From CAVYGM01 sp963768025 (lineage in GTDB: Bacteria > Bacteroidota > Bacteroidia > Cytophagales > Spirosomataceae): DNA of 64,000 nt. Below are positions 45,066 through 53,578 of the stretch, in pieces. The stretch covers positions 62,001 to 126,000 of the forward strand of contig CAVYGM010000042.1 of the NCBI GenBank assembly GCA_963768025.1. Direction: 5' to 3'. Both the position numbers and the translations under genes were made by a program. The notes below the pieces were generated by a model that was not told the DNA's origin, did not search any database, and saw only the letters and a program-made list of their open reading frames with translations. Every line of letters begins with the position of its first letter. Position 1 is the stretch's first letter.

Positions 45066-46826
45066 ATGAAGAAATATTTTTACTTTTTCCTCGCCCTTGC
45101 GGGTATTTATAGACCTACTTTCGCCCAGCAGCCCGTCCAAGAGTCCAAAGGCGTTTACCAGTTCCTGACCGACGATCCCAATCAGAAGCCCTTTTACAGC
45201 GACCGCGTGGGGGTATATGCCCAAAATGGCATGGTAGCTACCGCCCATCCGGAGGCGTCGCGCGTGGGGGTGGAGATTCTGCAAAAAGGCGGCAATGCCG
45301 TGGATGCCGCCGTGGCGGTGCAGTTTGCGCTCGCGGTGGTACACCCTTCGGCGGGCAACATCGGCGGCGGGGGTTTCATGGTGTTTCGGGATAAGGACGG
45401 ACAAAATTTTTCGCTGGACTTCCGGGAAAAAGCGCCACTCAAAGGTGGAAAAGACATGTACCTCGACGCCCAGGGTAATGTCATTCAGGGCCTGAGTACG
45501 CTCGGACACCTGGCGAGCGGCGTACCGGGTTCGGTGGATGGGATGGTGACGGCCCACGCCCGCTTTGGCAAACTACCCTGGGAGGATCTGCTGCAACCGG
45601 CCATTGATCTGGCTGAGAAAGGTGTGATTCAGACCGAAAAAGAAGCCCGGGGCTTAAATAATGTCAAGAATAATGTACAGAAGGTAAATCCCGGCACCAC
45701 GTATTTTCTGCATCCCGAAGGCCGCGATTGGCAGGCGGGCGATATGCTGGTGCAAAAGGATCTGGCGCAGGTACTGCAAGCGATTCAGAAAAAAGGCCGC
45801 GAGGGATTTTACAAGGGAAAAGTAGCCAAACTACTGGCCCGCGAAATGAAGAAAAATAAGGGAATTGTTTCCAAAAAGGACCTGAAAGCCTACCACTCGA
45901 AGTGGCGTGAACCTGTTATTGGCAATTACAAAAACTACAAGATCATCACCATGCCGCCGACATCGAGCGGAGGCGTGGCCCTGATGCAATTGCTGCGCCT
46001 CACCGAGCCCTACCCCCTCACCCGCTGGGGTTGGAATACCGACTCTACCGTACAGGTGATGATTGAAGCCGAGCGTAGAGTATACGCCGACCGCGCCAAG
46101 TTCCTGGGCGACCCCGACTTTGTGGATGTACCCGTGGACAAGCTCATCAGCTACGACTACCTACGCGACCGCTGGAAGAATTTTAGCTTTGCACAGGCTA
46201 CCGACAGCAAGGCCGTAAGTGGCGGCAACCTACCGGGCTACGAGAGTCTGGAAACCACCCATTTTTCAATTGTGGACAAGGACGATAATGCCGTGTCCAT
46301 CACCACTACACTCAACGGAGGGTATGGTAGCAAGGTGGTAGTAAAAGGTGGAGGTTTTTTCATGAACAACGAGATGGATGATTTCAGCGTTAAGGCCGGT
46401 GTACCGAATATGTTCGGGTTGATTGGCAATAAGGCAAACGAAATAGCCCCTTCCAAGCGGATGCTGTCCTCGATGACGCCGACGATTGTGGAAAAAGACG
46501 GGAAGCTCCTGATGGTGGTAGGTACCCCCGGCGGCTCTACCATTATCACGGCCGTGTACCAAACCATCCTAAACGTACTCGAACACGGCATGACCATGCA
46601 GCAGGCCGTCAATGCCCTGAAATTCCACCACCAATGGCTACCTGACAAAACTTTTTTTGAAGCTGGTGCCTTCACCGACAATACCATCCAGAAACTCCAA
46701 AACCGGGGCTATATCCTCGAAAAACAGGGTTCCATTGGCCGCATGGATTGCATCCTGGTGCTACCCGACGGAACCCTCGAGGGCGGCTCCGATCCAAGGG
46801 GAGATGATACGAGCGTGGGCTATTGA
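45066..46826 (+). CDS. ggt: Gamma-glutamyltransferase
   Basis: 586 residues. Signal peptide about 1-20 (FYFFLALAGIYRPTFA). Ntn-hydrolase precursor: MVATAHPEASRVGVEILQKGGNAVDAAVAVQFAL is the conserved N-terminal part; autocatalytic cleavage is expected at Thr397 in LETTHFSIVDKD, exposing the nucleophile, and GTPGGSTIITAVYQ is the oxyanion region. Periplasmic hydrolysis or transfer of gamma-glutamyl groups, for example from glutathione. Stands alone; ends before a GAATGA-family inverted repeat shared with the convergent phosphoesterase gene. Confidence 0.93.
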   Translation: MKKYFYFFLALAGIYRPTFAQQPVQESKGVYQFLTDDPNQKPFYSDRVGVYAQNGMVATAHPEASRVGVEILQKGGNAVDAAVAVQFALAVVHPSAGNIGGGGFMVFRDKDGQNFSLDFREKAPLKGGKDMYLDAQGNVIQGLSTLGHLASGVPGSVDGMVTAHARFGKLPWEDLLQPAIDLAEKGVIQTEKEARGLNNVKNNVQKVNPGTTYFLHPEGRDWQAGDMLVQKDLAQVLQAIQKKGREGFYKGKVAKLLAREMKKNKGIVSKKDLKAYHSKWREPVIGNYKNYKIITMPPTSSGGVALMQLLRLTEPYPLTRWGWNTDSTVQVMIEAERRVYADRAKFLGDPDFVDVPVDKLISYDYLRDRWKNFSFAQATDSKAVSGGNLPGYESLETTHFSIVDKDDNAVSITTTLNGGYGSKVVVKGGGFFMNNEMDDFSVKAGVPNMFGLIGNKANEIAPSKRMLSSMTPTIVEKDGKLLMVVGTPGGSTIITAVYQTILNVLEHGMTMQQAVNALKFHHQWLPDKTFFEAGAFTDNTIQKLQNRGYILEKQGSIGRMDCILVLPDGTLEGGSDPRGDDTSVGY

Positions 46827-46832
46827 TCTAAT

Positions 46833-46899
46833 TTTGAATGAGTGAATGATAGAATGAGTGAATAGAAAAAATTTCATTCTATCAATCTCTCATTCAAAC
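46833..46899. repeat. GAATGA-family inverted-arm repeat between ggt and the phosphoesterase
   Basis: Left arm TTTGAATGAGTGAATGATAG.. (46833-46857), right arm ..ATTCTATCAATCTCTCATTC.. (46874-46899), pairing with a few mismatches. The right arm contains the stop codon of the convergent gene (46894-46896). Confidence 0.8.
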
Positions 46900-47574
46900 T
46901 GAAACCTCATAAAACTTCACCTGCGTGTCCTGTACGTCGATGTAGGTGATGGAGTTTTCGTCGTTGCCGTAGCGGACAAAATCGCGAACGCGGCTGTGGC
47001 CAACGACCTGATGGTACCCATCCAGAAAATCGTATTCGGTTTCGGATTTGTCGGCCCATACCGGACCACCGCAAGGCACATCGCCTCCCCGGGTATACCC
47101 TACTTCAAAGAGTATCTCCCGTTTGTTGCTTTCGTAAATGGCGTTGAGGGTAGCCGCGAGGTTTATTGCCTCGAATTTCAGGATAGTAGCGCGGTGACGG
47201 ACACACCAGCCCTGCGAGATACCGGCGTGCGTAAACAGGTACTTTTCATGCTGACAGGCTATCTGAAAAAGTTCGGCATTTTCGTTATATAGGTCGCCCA
47301 GAATGGGTTGCAAGTCTTCGCGGTGGCTCGAGCACTGGTAATTAGGGTAGTACAAATACTGAATATCGTGGTTGCCCAGCAGGAGCGTCACCCGGTGGAG
47401 ATTCTGCTTCTTGAACTCAATAATTTCCCTGAAGTTCATAACCACACGCTCATCGGGTATGTAGCGGTGCGGATCTACATAGTCGCCGATAAAAATGATA
47501 TGGTCCGCCGAGGCGTCTTTTATTTCTTTCCAGGCATCACGACCGTGTATATCACCAATTGCTAAGATATTCAT
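46894..47574 (-). CDS. Metallophosphoesterase (calcineurin-like)
   Basis: 226 residues. All motifs: GDIHG (7-11), GDYVDPHRY, LLLGNHDIQYL, FTHAGISQGW and VGHSRVRDF, which supply the two-metal His/Asp/Asn ligands. Diadenosine-tetraphosphatase or serine/threonine phosphatase-like; the substrate is not evident. Convergent with ggt, and the stop lies within the intergenic repeat. Confidence 0.88.
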   Translation of the reverse strand: MNILAIGDIHGRDAWKEIKDASADHIIFIGDYVDPHRYIPDERVVMNFREIIEFKKQNLHRVTLLLGNHDIQYLYYPNYQCSSHREDLQPILGDLYNENAELFQIACQHEKYLFTHAGISQGWCVRHRATILKFEAINLAATLNAIYESNKREILFEVGYTRGGDVPCGGPVWADKSETEYDFLDGYHQVVGHSRVRDFVRYGNDENSITYIDVQDTQVKFYEVSV

Positions 47575-47619
47575 CGTAGAACGAGTTTATCTGCAAGTAT
47601 AAAAGCTCAATTTAGAAAA

Positions 47620-48366
47620 CTAGTGAAGCACTTGTACACCCAGTTCCACGTATTGTACCAGTTTTTCCGGCTCAGCATTGGTCACCAGGGTATCAATCAA
47701 GCGCAACGACCCAAATGAAAGGTATTTGTTTTGTTCCAGTTTGCTTTCATCACAGAGTAAATAAGTATGCCGGGCGTGGGCTGCCATCGCCAGGGTAATG
47801 CCCGCTTCCAGCTCGCTTCCCGCACTCAGTCCTCTGGCTACCGATACCCCATCAGCTCCCAAAAAGGCGCGGTCGGCCTGGTAGCGGGCGATGTGCTCCT
47901 CGGCCATACGGCCATGGGCGGCTTGCCGCTCCGGGTCCAGTTCGCCGCCGATCAGATTGATTCTCACCTGGGTATTGAGCAGTTCGTGTACCACCGGCAG
48001 CGAATTGGTGATGACCGTAATCCGCTTCTGTTTGAGGTACGGGCACATGCGAAACACCGTACTGCCGCAATCCATAAAGATCACTTCGCCTTCCTGTACG
48101 CGTTCAGCGGCCAGTTGGCCTATGTACTCTTTGGCGGCGGCGTTGGCGGTGTTTTTGTTGGAGAAAGCAGCGGGAGGTTTCGCCAGATCGACCCGCATGG
48201 CCCCGCCGTGGGTGCGTTCCAGCCAGCCCTCGGCGGCGAGCTGGGACAGGTCGCGCCGGACGGTGATTTCGGAGGTATCCAGCAATTGGGCCAAACCTTT
48301 CACATCGGCATCGCCCCGTTTATCCAATTCTTCCAGAATTAGTTTCTTTCGTTTTTGGAAGTTCAT
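47620..48366 (-). CDS. DeoR-family transcriptional regulator
   Basis: 248 residues from the ATG at 48366 (MNFQKRKKLILEELDKRGDAD). N-terminal HTH with the DeoR signature LDTSEITVRRDLSQLAAEGWLERTHGG, then an effector domain with FMDCGSTVF and VITNSLPVV (phospho-sugar binding loop) and GADGVSVARGLS. Controls sugar-phosphate catabolic genes by analogy. Divergent from a NUDIX gene; four ATCAAA words in 10-bp phase fill the shared space. Confidence 0.88.
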   Translation of the reverse strand: MNFQKRKKLILEELDKRGDADVKGLAQLLDTSEITVRRDLSQLAAEGWLERTHGGAMRVDLAKPPAAFSNKNTANAAAKEYIGQLAAERVQEGEVIFMDCGSTVFRMCPYLKQKRITVITNSLPVVHELLNTQVRINLIGGELDPERQAAHGRMAEEHIARYQADRAFLGADGVSVARGLSAGSELEAGITLAMAAHARHTYLLCDESKLEQNKYLSFGSLRLIDTLVTNAEPEKLVQYVELGVQVLH

Positions 48367-48384
48367 AGGTTTTTCAGATATTTG

Positions 48385-48420
48385 ATCAAAAATAATCAAA
48401 ATAAATCAAACATGATCAAA
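48385..48420. promoter_or_regulatory. Candidate DeoR operator: four ATCAAA words at 10-bp spacing
   Basis: ATCAAA at 48385, 48395, 48405 and 48415 (each 6 bp, exactly 10 bp apart), between the deoR-type start (48366) and the NUDIX start (48412-48414); the last word lies within the NUDIX reading frame. Confidence 0.65.
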
Positions 48421-48999
48421 TCAGAACCCAAAATTCAGATTGTCGAGGAAAAAATTCTCTCTGACAACTGGTACACCCTACGAAAATTTACGTTTGATTA
48501 CCAGCATACGAATGGCACCTGGGAACGGCAATCGCGTGAAGCCTACGATCGGGGCAACGGGGCCACTATTCTACTCTATAACCGGGAAAAACGAACTGTA
48601 ATTCTCACGCGGCAATTCAGGCTACCTACCTATACCAACGGCAACCCCACGGGAATGCTCATCGAGGCCTGCGCCGGGCTGCTGGACAAAGACAATCCGG
48701 AGGACTGCATACGTCGCGAAACGGAGGAAGAAACGGGCTATCAGCTTCAGGACGTAAAAAAGGTGTTTGAAGCCTATATGTCGCCCGGCTCGGTGACCGA
48801 AATCCTGTATTTTTTTGTCGCCGAATACAGCCAGGACATGCGGGTGAGCGAAGGCGGAGGCCACGCCGACGAGCAGGAGAATATTGAAGTTATAGAATTG
48901 GACTTTGAAGAGGCCCTCAGAATGGTGCAGAACGGAGAGATAAAGGATGCCAAAACTATTATGCTCCTCCAATACGCTAAAATTCATACCCTATTGTAA
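48412..48999 (+). CDS. NUDIX hydrolase (GDP-mannose pyrophosphatase-like)
   Basis: 195 residues from ATG 48412. NUDIX box GLLDKDNPEDCIRRETEEETGYQL (the REx2EExG core is RETEEETG), followed by FEAYMSPGSVTEILYFFVAEY as in NudK-type GDP-mannose or ADP-ribose pyrophosphatases. An alternative start at 48355 lies inside the regulator's 5' end and is rejected. The repeated ATCAAA words overlap its start, which suggests control by the DeoR-type regulator. The substrate is by family only. Confidence 0.85.
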   Translation: MIKSEPKIQIVEEKILSDNWYTLRKFTFDYQHTNGTWERQSREAYDRGNGATILLYNREKRTVILTRQFRLPTYTNGNPTGMLIEACAGLLDKDNPEDCIRRETEEETGYQLQDVKKVFEAYMSPGSVTEILYFFVAEYSQDMRVSEGGGHADEQENIEVIELDFEEALRMVQNGEIKDAKTIMLLQYAKIHTLL

Positions 49000-49002
49000 A
49001 AA

Positions 49003-49047
49003 AACGCTGACAGGGTTTAACTCACAACGGAGTTGCCTGTCAGCGTT
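49003..49047. terminator. Terminator between NUDIX and YtxH genes
   Basis: 12-bp perfect stem AACGCTGACAGG (49003-49014)/CCTGTCAGCGTT (49036-49047); on the minus strand it is followed by a T-run (A's from 48998), so it ends the YtxH transcript and may serve the NUDIX gene too. Confidence 0.75.
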
Positions 49048-49070
49048 AGAAAACGTTAGTTTTAACTTGC

Positions 49071-49379
49071 CTACGGAGCGGGCTCGGTCGTCGGTTCGTC
49101 GGCCTTCTTGCCCGAAAACTTATCCATCAGATCGCGTAGCATCTGCTCCACATCCGGAAAGTTCGTTTTCAGGGTTTCCGAGCCCTTGGTTTTCAGTTGC
49201 TCAAAATACTCCGGAGCTTTGTCTACCACTCCCTCCGCTTCGTCGCGCAGGGTAGTGGCTTTGGCTTTTAGCTCTTCGAGCATTTTCTCACCTTCTTCGG
49301 TTTGCAGGTATTTGTATAGGGTAGCTCCGGCCGCGGCGCCCAGTACGAACGTAGCCAGGTGTTTTGCATTTACACTCAT
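49071..49379 (-). CDS. YtxH-domain protein
   Basis: 102 residues. A short glycine/alanine hydrophobic segment (about 8-22, LATFVLGAAAGATLYKYLQ), then a long amphipathic helix (EEGEKMLEELKAKATTLRDEAEGVVDKAPEYFEQLKTKG) and an acidic Thr/Glu/Pro tail: the YtxH pattern. Such small proteins are membrane-attached and stress-induced in some bacteria. Stands alone; function unknown. Confidence 0.75.
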   Translation of the reverse strand: MSVNAKHLATFVLGAAAGATLYKYLQTEEGEKMLEELKAKATTLRDEAEGVVDKAPEYFEQLKTKGSETLKTNFPDVEQMLRDLMDKFSGKKADEPTTEPAP

Positions 49380-49477
49380 AGGTTTGATGGATTAAGTTTG
49401 GACTTGACACTCACCAAATTTACAAAATAAAAACCACACCTCTTAACCATTCGTCACGGGTACAGGCCGCCAAACCG

Positions 49478-50212
49478 CTACTTTATCTCAAAAGCAGCCT
49501 GCATGCGGTAGCTGAGTTTGATCTTCTGGTATTCCAGGTCGCTTTCCTGCACGGCATCGGCCGACTCGGCGGCCATCATGCGCATGCTGGACTTATACAT
49601 GGGCACTGGATATTGCGCATTGTCTTCCATTTCCCGGATTTCCAGTACCGGGCCCAGTTTTTCGCCCAGAGCTTCTACCAGGTAGGTGGCTTTTTCGCGG
49701 GCTTCTTTCAGGGCTTTGATCTTTACCTCTTTCTTAAACTCTTCCTTGCGGGAGTGGTCTACCCGGCTCATATTGGCGTACTGAATGCCCCGGCTATCTA
49801 CTTTGGAAAGGATGATGTCAAGCTTGTCCGTCTCGGAGACTTTGAGTTGGTACTGCTTGCTTTCCAGAAAAGTCGCAGGCTTTTTGTCTTTATCCCAATG
49901 CTGCTGATACCCACCGATACCGCTCACCGTCAGGTTTTCTTTAGGCAAGCCCGCCTCGGCTACGGCCTTGATCAACTGCTTTTCGAGGGTGCTGATTACT
50001 ACCTTATCCTTCTGATTTTTTTCATCTTTGAAATACTCCCGTAGCGACACCGTAAAGTACAGCTCATCGGGCGTGACTTCCATCTCGGAAAATCCAGCTA
50101 CTTCGATCCGGCGAGGTTCTTTGGTGGTCACGGCGGAGTTTTGGGCTAGGGTTGAAAACAGGGGGGCTATTCCTAAAAACAGGGCGGTGGCTGATACTGC
50201 TAGTTGATTCAT
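49478..50212 (-). CDS. SIMPL-domain (DUF541) exported protein
   Basis: 244 residues. Signal peptide about 1-23 (LFLGIAPLFSTLAQ). SIMPL repeats: EVAGFSEMEVTPDELYFTVSL and KQYQLKVSETDKLDIILSKVDSRGIQYANMSRVDHSRKEEFKKEVKIKALKEAREKA fit DUF541/periplasmic YggE-like proteins, linked to oxidative stress protection. Monocistronic. Confidence 0.82.
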   Translation of the reverse strand: MNQLAVSATALFLGIAPLFSTLAQNSAVTTKEPRRIEVAGFSEMEVTPDELYFTVSLREYFKDEKNQKDKVVISTLEKQLIKAVAEAGLPKENLTVSGIGGYQQHWDKDKKPATFLESKQYQLKVSETDKLDIILSKVDSRGIQYANMSRVDHSRKEEFKKEVKIKALKEAREKATYLVEALGEKLGPVLEIREMEDNAQYPVPMYKSSMRMMAAESADAVQESDLEYQKIKLSYRMQAAFEIK

Positions 50213-50294
50213 GGCTATTTTGGTAAATGTTGGTTTGTGAAAACTTGGACAAGCAAAGATACCTCAGGTTTAAATAACCTTGCCATCCGTATAC

Positions 50295-50327
50295 AACATA
50301 GACAGCGCTCAGAGCGCTGTCTATGTT
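50295..50327. repeat. 15-bp-arm palindrome with 3-nt loop
   Basis: AACATAGACAGCGCT (50295-50309)/AGCGCTGTCTATGTT (50313-50327), loop CAG, perfect. Located past the DUF1080 gene stop; REP-like in size and loop length. Confidence 0.85.
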
Positions 50328-50361
50328 GGTTTTTAAACCCGATTCCAGTATAGCCCCTCAC

Positions 50362-51009
50362 TTAATCAGGCAGTACTTTCACCATGACGTTCTTGTAGTA
50401 AATCACGCTCTTGGGATCATGGCCCTGCAAGGCTACGGTACCCTGGCTCAGGCGCTTCATCTTGCTCTTGGGTTCTGCCGGTTCGGTATACTCATTGATC
50501 ACCTTGCCGTCTACCATCACGGTCACTTTTTTGCCATTGACGATGATGTGCTCGGTGTACCACTCGCCATCCTTGGCGTATACTTCCTTCACATCCTGCT
50601 CGCCGTACACGCTACCGGTCTTGCGCCAGTCGGTATGCGACTGGTTTACCTGAATCTCGTAGCCTTTGGCGGGCCAGCCATCGGCCTGGTAAGCCGTATG
50701 GATAAACATCCCCGAGTTGGCGCCGGGCATGGTTTTGATGTCAGCCTTGAACTCAAAATTCTTGAAATCGTGGTTGCCCACTGCCCCGTCGTAGAACAGG
50801 TGCGCGCGGTTTCCGGCTACCTTGATGGTACCATCCTCAATGCTGAACGTGCTGGGGCTGTCGGTGGTAAGTTTCCAGCCGTCGAAATTCTTGCCGTTAA
50901 AAATAGACACCCAGCCCTTTTCCTTCTTGTTTTTCTTTTGGGCCAGTACGGGGCTTAGAGTACAGGAGACAAGCAGGAGAGTACAAATTAATAAACCTAT
51001 ACGTTTCAT
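50362..51009 (-). CDS. DUF1080 (3-keto-disaccharide hydrolase-like) secreted protein
   Basis: 215 residues. Lipoprotein-like signal peptide with a Cys (LLICTLLLVSCTLSPVLAQ). The DUF1080 fold shows GWVSIFNGKNFDGWKL, FEFKADIKTMPGANSGMFIHT, YEIQVNQSH, and GEWYTEHIIVNGKKVTVMVDGKVINEY, ending GTVALQGHDPKSVIYYKNV. Concanavalin-like domain, recently linked to 3-keto-glycoside hydrolysis. Monocistronic; the 295 bp upstream show no gene. Confidence 0.88.
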   Translation of the reverse strand: MKRIGLLICTLLLVSCTLSPVLAQKKNKKEKGWVSIFNGKNFDGWKLTTDSPSTFSIEDGTIKVAGNRAHLFYDGAVGNHDFKNFEFKADIKTMPGANSGMFIHTAYQADGWPAKGYEIQVNQSHTDWRKTGSVYGEQDVKEVYAKDGEWYTEHIIVNGKKVTVMVDGKVINEYTEPAEPKSKMKRLSQGTVALQGHDPKSVIYYKNVMVKVLPD

Positions 51010-51304
51010 AAAAAATATGAGGATTGAAATGAGGTAAAAAAATGACCTAAGGCTGATGCCTGGTGCTGTTGGGAAAAGGCTGAGTGGAGATGAATTTACT
51101 TATGGGTGGAAGGATGGAATCGATGGATACGGAGAAAGTATGGAGAGGTCTGGCTATATATACGGGTATTTTACTTCCTGTAAGACTTCAAATCCAAGAG
51201 CCATATACACATAACCAGAGAGTCTTTGGGATATTTTGTAAAAGCCTATCCTGTAAATCTGTACATTCAAGGGATTATATCAACATAAAAAGATCTATGG
51301 CCTG

Positions 51305-51901
51305 ATGGAAGATAAGTATCAGAACAAATACCGTATTGCCTCGGCCCGCTGGCAGCAGTGGGACTATGGCTGGGATGCCGCCTATTTTATCACAATTTGT
51401 ACCAAAGATCGTAAACATCATTTTGGCAAAATCACGGATGGAAAAATGGAACTATCATCGGCCGGGGTTCTGGCCGATGTATTTTGGCACGAAATAACCA
51501 ACCACGCCCAGCATATTGGATTGGGGGCATTTGTGGTAATGCCCAATCATATTCACGGTATTTTGATTTTGGATGGGAACAATGGAAACGTTGACGATAA
51601 TACCGTAGAGACAAGGCATGCTGTAGAGACAAGGCATGCCTTGTCTCTACCACCAATACCACCATCCACCATAACCCCCGGCCAACGCCGATTCCAAAAT
51701 CAGGGCAAAAACACCATTTCATCCATCGTGGGTGGCTACAAATCGGCCGTTACCAAACACGCCAACCGCCTGGGGTTAGCGATGGGCTGGCAGGTCCGGT
51801 TTCACGACCACGTCATCCGCGATGACCCCTCCTTTGTTCGAATAACCGAATACATCAAAAACAACCCCCGGAATTGGAAGGACGACTACTTCTTTGACTG
51901 A
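51305..51901 (+). CDS. RAYT transposase with an in-frame palindrome insertion
   Basis: 198 residues, ATG at 51305. Y1_Tnp: YFITICTKDRKHHFG, HUH in VVMPNHIHGILIL (HIH about 82-84) and the catalytic Tyr in TEYIKNNPRNW (about Y183), with FHDHVIRDDPSFVRI before it. Residues about 101-117 (VETRHAVETRHALSLP) come from a partial and a full copy of a 28-bp palindrome inside the gene, between the HUH motif and the Tyr helix, without breaking the frame. Little like the first RAYT beyond the fold. Confidence 0.88.
   Translation: MEDKYQNKYRIASARWQQWDYGWDAAYFITICTKDRKHHFGKITDGKMELSSAGVLADVFWHEITNHAQHIGLGAFVVMPNHIHGILILDGNNGNVDDNTVETRHAVETRHALSLPPIPPSTITPGQRRFQNQGKNTISSIVGGYKSAVTKHANRLGLAMGWQVRFHDHVIRDDPSFVRITEYIKNNPRNWKDDYFFD
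51605..51650. repeat. Tandem partial plus full 28-bp palindrome inside the RAYT gene
   Basis: A partial copy GTAGAGACAAGGCATGCT (51605-51622) is followed by a perfect palindrome with half-site GTAGAGACAAGGCA (51623-51650). Both are in frame with the RAYT gene. Confidence 0.9.
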
Positions 51902-51934
51902 TAACTAGGGCGGCTGTATTCATAAAGAGATGAC

Positions 51935-52813
51935 TTACCCCTCCCCCAGCAACACCGCCAGCAACGCCTCCCGCACCTGCCCCTTTTCCAGCAGTTGCCG
52001 CGCATGAGCGTGCAGCACATCGGGCAGGTACTGGCAGCCCAGTTGGGCTTCTTCACACAACCTAAGCATCACCTCGGTTGCAGCAAAAGCCCGGATTTCT
52101 TCTTCCGTAGGAAACACCGTCAGGCTACCCAACTGACCCAGGTCGTTGCCGGTCAAAACCTTGGAAAAGCGAACGCTTTCCGGCAAAGCATTGACCCCAA
52201 TACCGTACTGCGGGCGAGGTACCTCAAAGAGGGCGGCGCCGTGCGCACGGGCGTACCAGTCGCCGCCCAGGCGGGCCACCCAGTCGGTTTTGGTTTGGTC
52301 TATCTGCCCGTGGTCGTCCAGGATACGTTCGGAAAAATGCCCGCGAAGTACCTCGGCAATCACCAGCACCATGGTACCAATTTCTTTGATTTCGAGCACC
52401 CGGCACTCAAACTGCGCCGGGGATTCCTGTACCCGTGGGGGCTTTACCAGTTCTGAAGGCTGCATGGTAAAGCCCGCCTTTTCGAACTCATTCACTCCTT
52501 TTTCAAATTCTGCGCTACTGAGCGACATCTGCTGCACCATGTCGTAGCTCACCATGTTGATCACTACCTCGGGTACCTCCATCAGGTTGAGGGCCGTATG
52601 CTTATGAGTATTGTCGCGCCCGCGTCGGTTGGGTGCAAACACCAGAATCGGCGGGTCAATGCCCATGACGTTGAAGAAGCTGAACGGACTCAAATTCACA
52701 TTTCCGGCGGCATCTACCGTACTGGCAAAGGCAATAGGGCGCGGCGCTACGGCGGAGTTGAGGTATTTATAAAAGGCGCGGGCGCCGAGGTCGATGGGGT
52801 TCAGGGTTTTCAT
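51935..52813 (-). CDS. Flavin-reductase-family (FMN-binding split-barrel) protein
   Basis: 292 residues. Split-barrel flavin-binding domain about 15-170: PRPIAFASTVDAAGNVNLSPFSFFNVMGIDPPILVFAPNRRG, and EFECRVLE-like strands, then a C-terminal extension of about 100 residues (FPTEEEIRAFAATEVMLRLCEEAQLGCQYLPD). FMN-dependent reductase of the DIM6/NTAB type; the substrate is unknown. Not contiguous with the phenylalanine genes; the HNH pair lies between them on the other strand. Confidence 0.82.
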   Translation of the reverse strand: MKTLNPIDLGARAFYKYLNSAVAPRPIAFASTVDAAGNVNLSPFSFFNVMGIDPPILVFAPNRRGRDNTHKHTALNLMEVPEVVINMVSYDMVQQMSLSSAEFEKGVNEFEKAGFTMQPSELVKPPRVQESPAQFECRVLEIKEIGTMVLVIAEVLRGHFSERILDDHGQIDQTKTDWVARLGGDWYARAHGAALFEVPRPQYGIGVNALPESVRFSKVLTGNDLGQLGSLTVFPTEEEIRAFAATEVMLRLCEEAQLGCQYLPDVLHAHARQLLEKGQVREALLAVLLGEG

Positions 52814-52886
52814 AGTGGGTTATTGCTTTTTTAGCTGGAAAAGTTTACCTTGGTAGTGGATACCACGTACTACAAACCTATTGAAA

Positions 52887-53126
52887 ATGATTCAGCCTAC
52901 CAGCGTTTATGACGAAGTTGCGGCTTTTATGGCTGAAATGAATCCTGCCAAAGTTATAGCCTTCAAGCCGTCTCCTGAAAATCAGCAGCGACTTGACTTT
53001 TTACTGGATAAACACAATGAGCAAGGGCTTTCCTCAGAGGAAAAGAGCGAGCTAGAACACTACCTGATTCTAAACCGCATTATTGGTCTGGCTAAGGCTC
53101 AGGCGATGAAGGCAGCTTCAAAATGA
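52887..53126 (+). CDS. Small helical protein, partner of the HNH gene
   Basis: 79 residues from ATG 52887 (a TTG at 52881 would add two). Predicted all-helical and charged: MIQPTSVYDEVAAFMAEMNP, VIAFKPSPENQQRLDFLLDKHNEQGLSSEEKSELEHYL, LNRIIGLAKAQAMKAASK. It overlaps the HNH start by ATGA (53123-53126). The pairing of a short helical protein with a small HNH protein recurs in my memory of cyanobacterial and Bacteroidota genomes. It could be an immunity or antitoxin-like partner; that is inference. Confidence 0.6.
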   Translation: MIQPTSVYDEVAAFMAEMNPAKVIAFKPSPENQQRLDFLLDKHNEQGLSSEEKSELEHYLILNRIIGLAKAQAMKAASK

Positions 53127-53539
53127 GGAGTAAAATTACGGCTTCTTTGAAAAAAATAGTTCAGCTACGCGCTGGAAACCGTTGCGAATACTGTCTTCTA
53201 CCAGAAGAACTATCTTTTTATAGCTTTCACGTTGATCATATCAGAAGCTTGAAACATGGAGGTACTTCTGAATCAAACAATCTGGCCTATTCCTGCCCTG
53301 ACTGCAATTTCTTTAAAGGTTCAGATGTAGGTACATACTCTGAAAGTGGTTTGTATCTGGTCAGATTCTTCAATCCTCGAAAAGATGTCTGGTCAAATCA
53401 CTTTTTCATAGACGATGGAATAATTATTGGCAAGACTGAAATCGGCGATTCCACAGTAAATATCTTCCAATTTAACGACTCCGATCGCCTGCTTTTCCGC
53501 CGTAAACTAATATCGCTGGACTTGATTCTATATAGCTGA
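53123..53539 (+). CDS. HNH endonuclease
   Basis: 138 residues. HNH/treble-clef motif: Cys pair CEYC (C21, C24), HVDHIR (His36, Asp38, His39), SNNLAYSCPDCNFFKG (Asn, second Cys pair C58, C61). A DNA-cutting nuclease by family. Translationally coupled to the upstream 79-residue protein. No mobile-element or restriction genes adjoin. Confidence 0.82.
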   Translation: MRSKITASLKKIVQLRAGNRCEYCLLPEELSFYSFHVDHIRSLKHGGTSESNNLAYSCPDCNFFKGSDVGTYSESGLYLVRFFNPRKDVWSNHFFIDDGIIIGKTEIGDSTVNIFQFNDSDRLLFRRKLISLDLILYS

Positions 53540-53578
53540 GCGGCCACATACCCCTACTCTGATAATGAGTTTGGAAAG

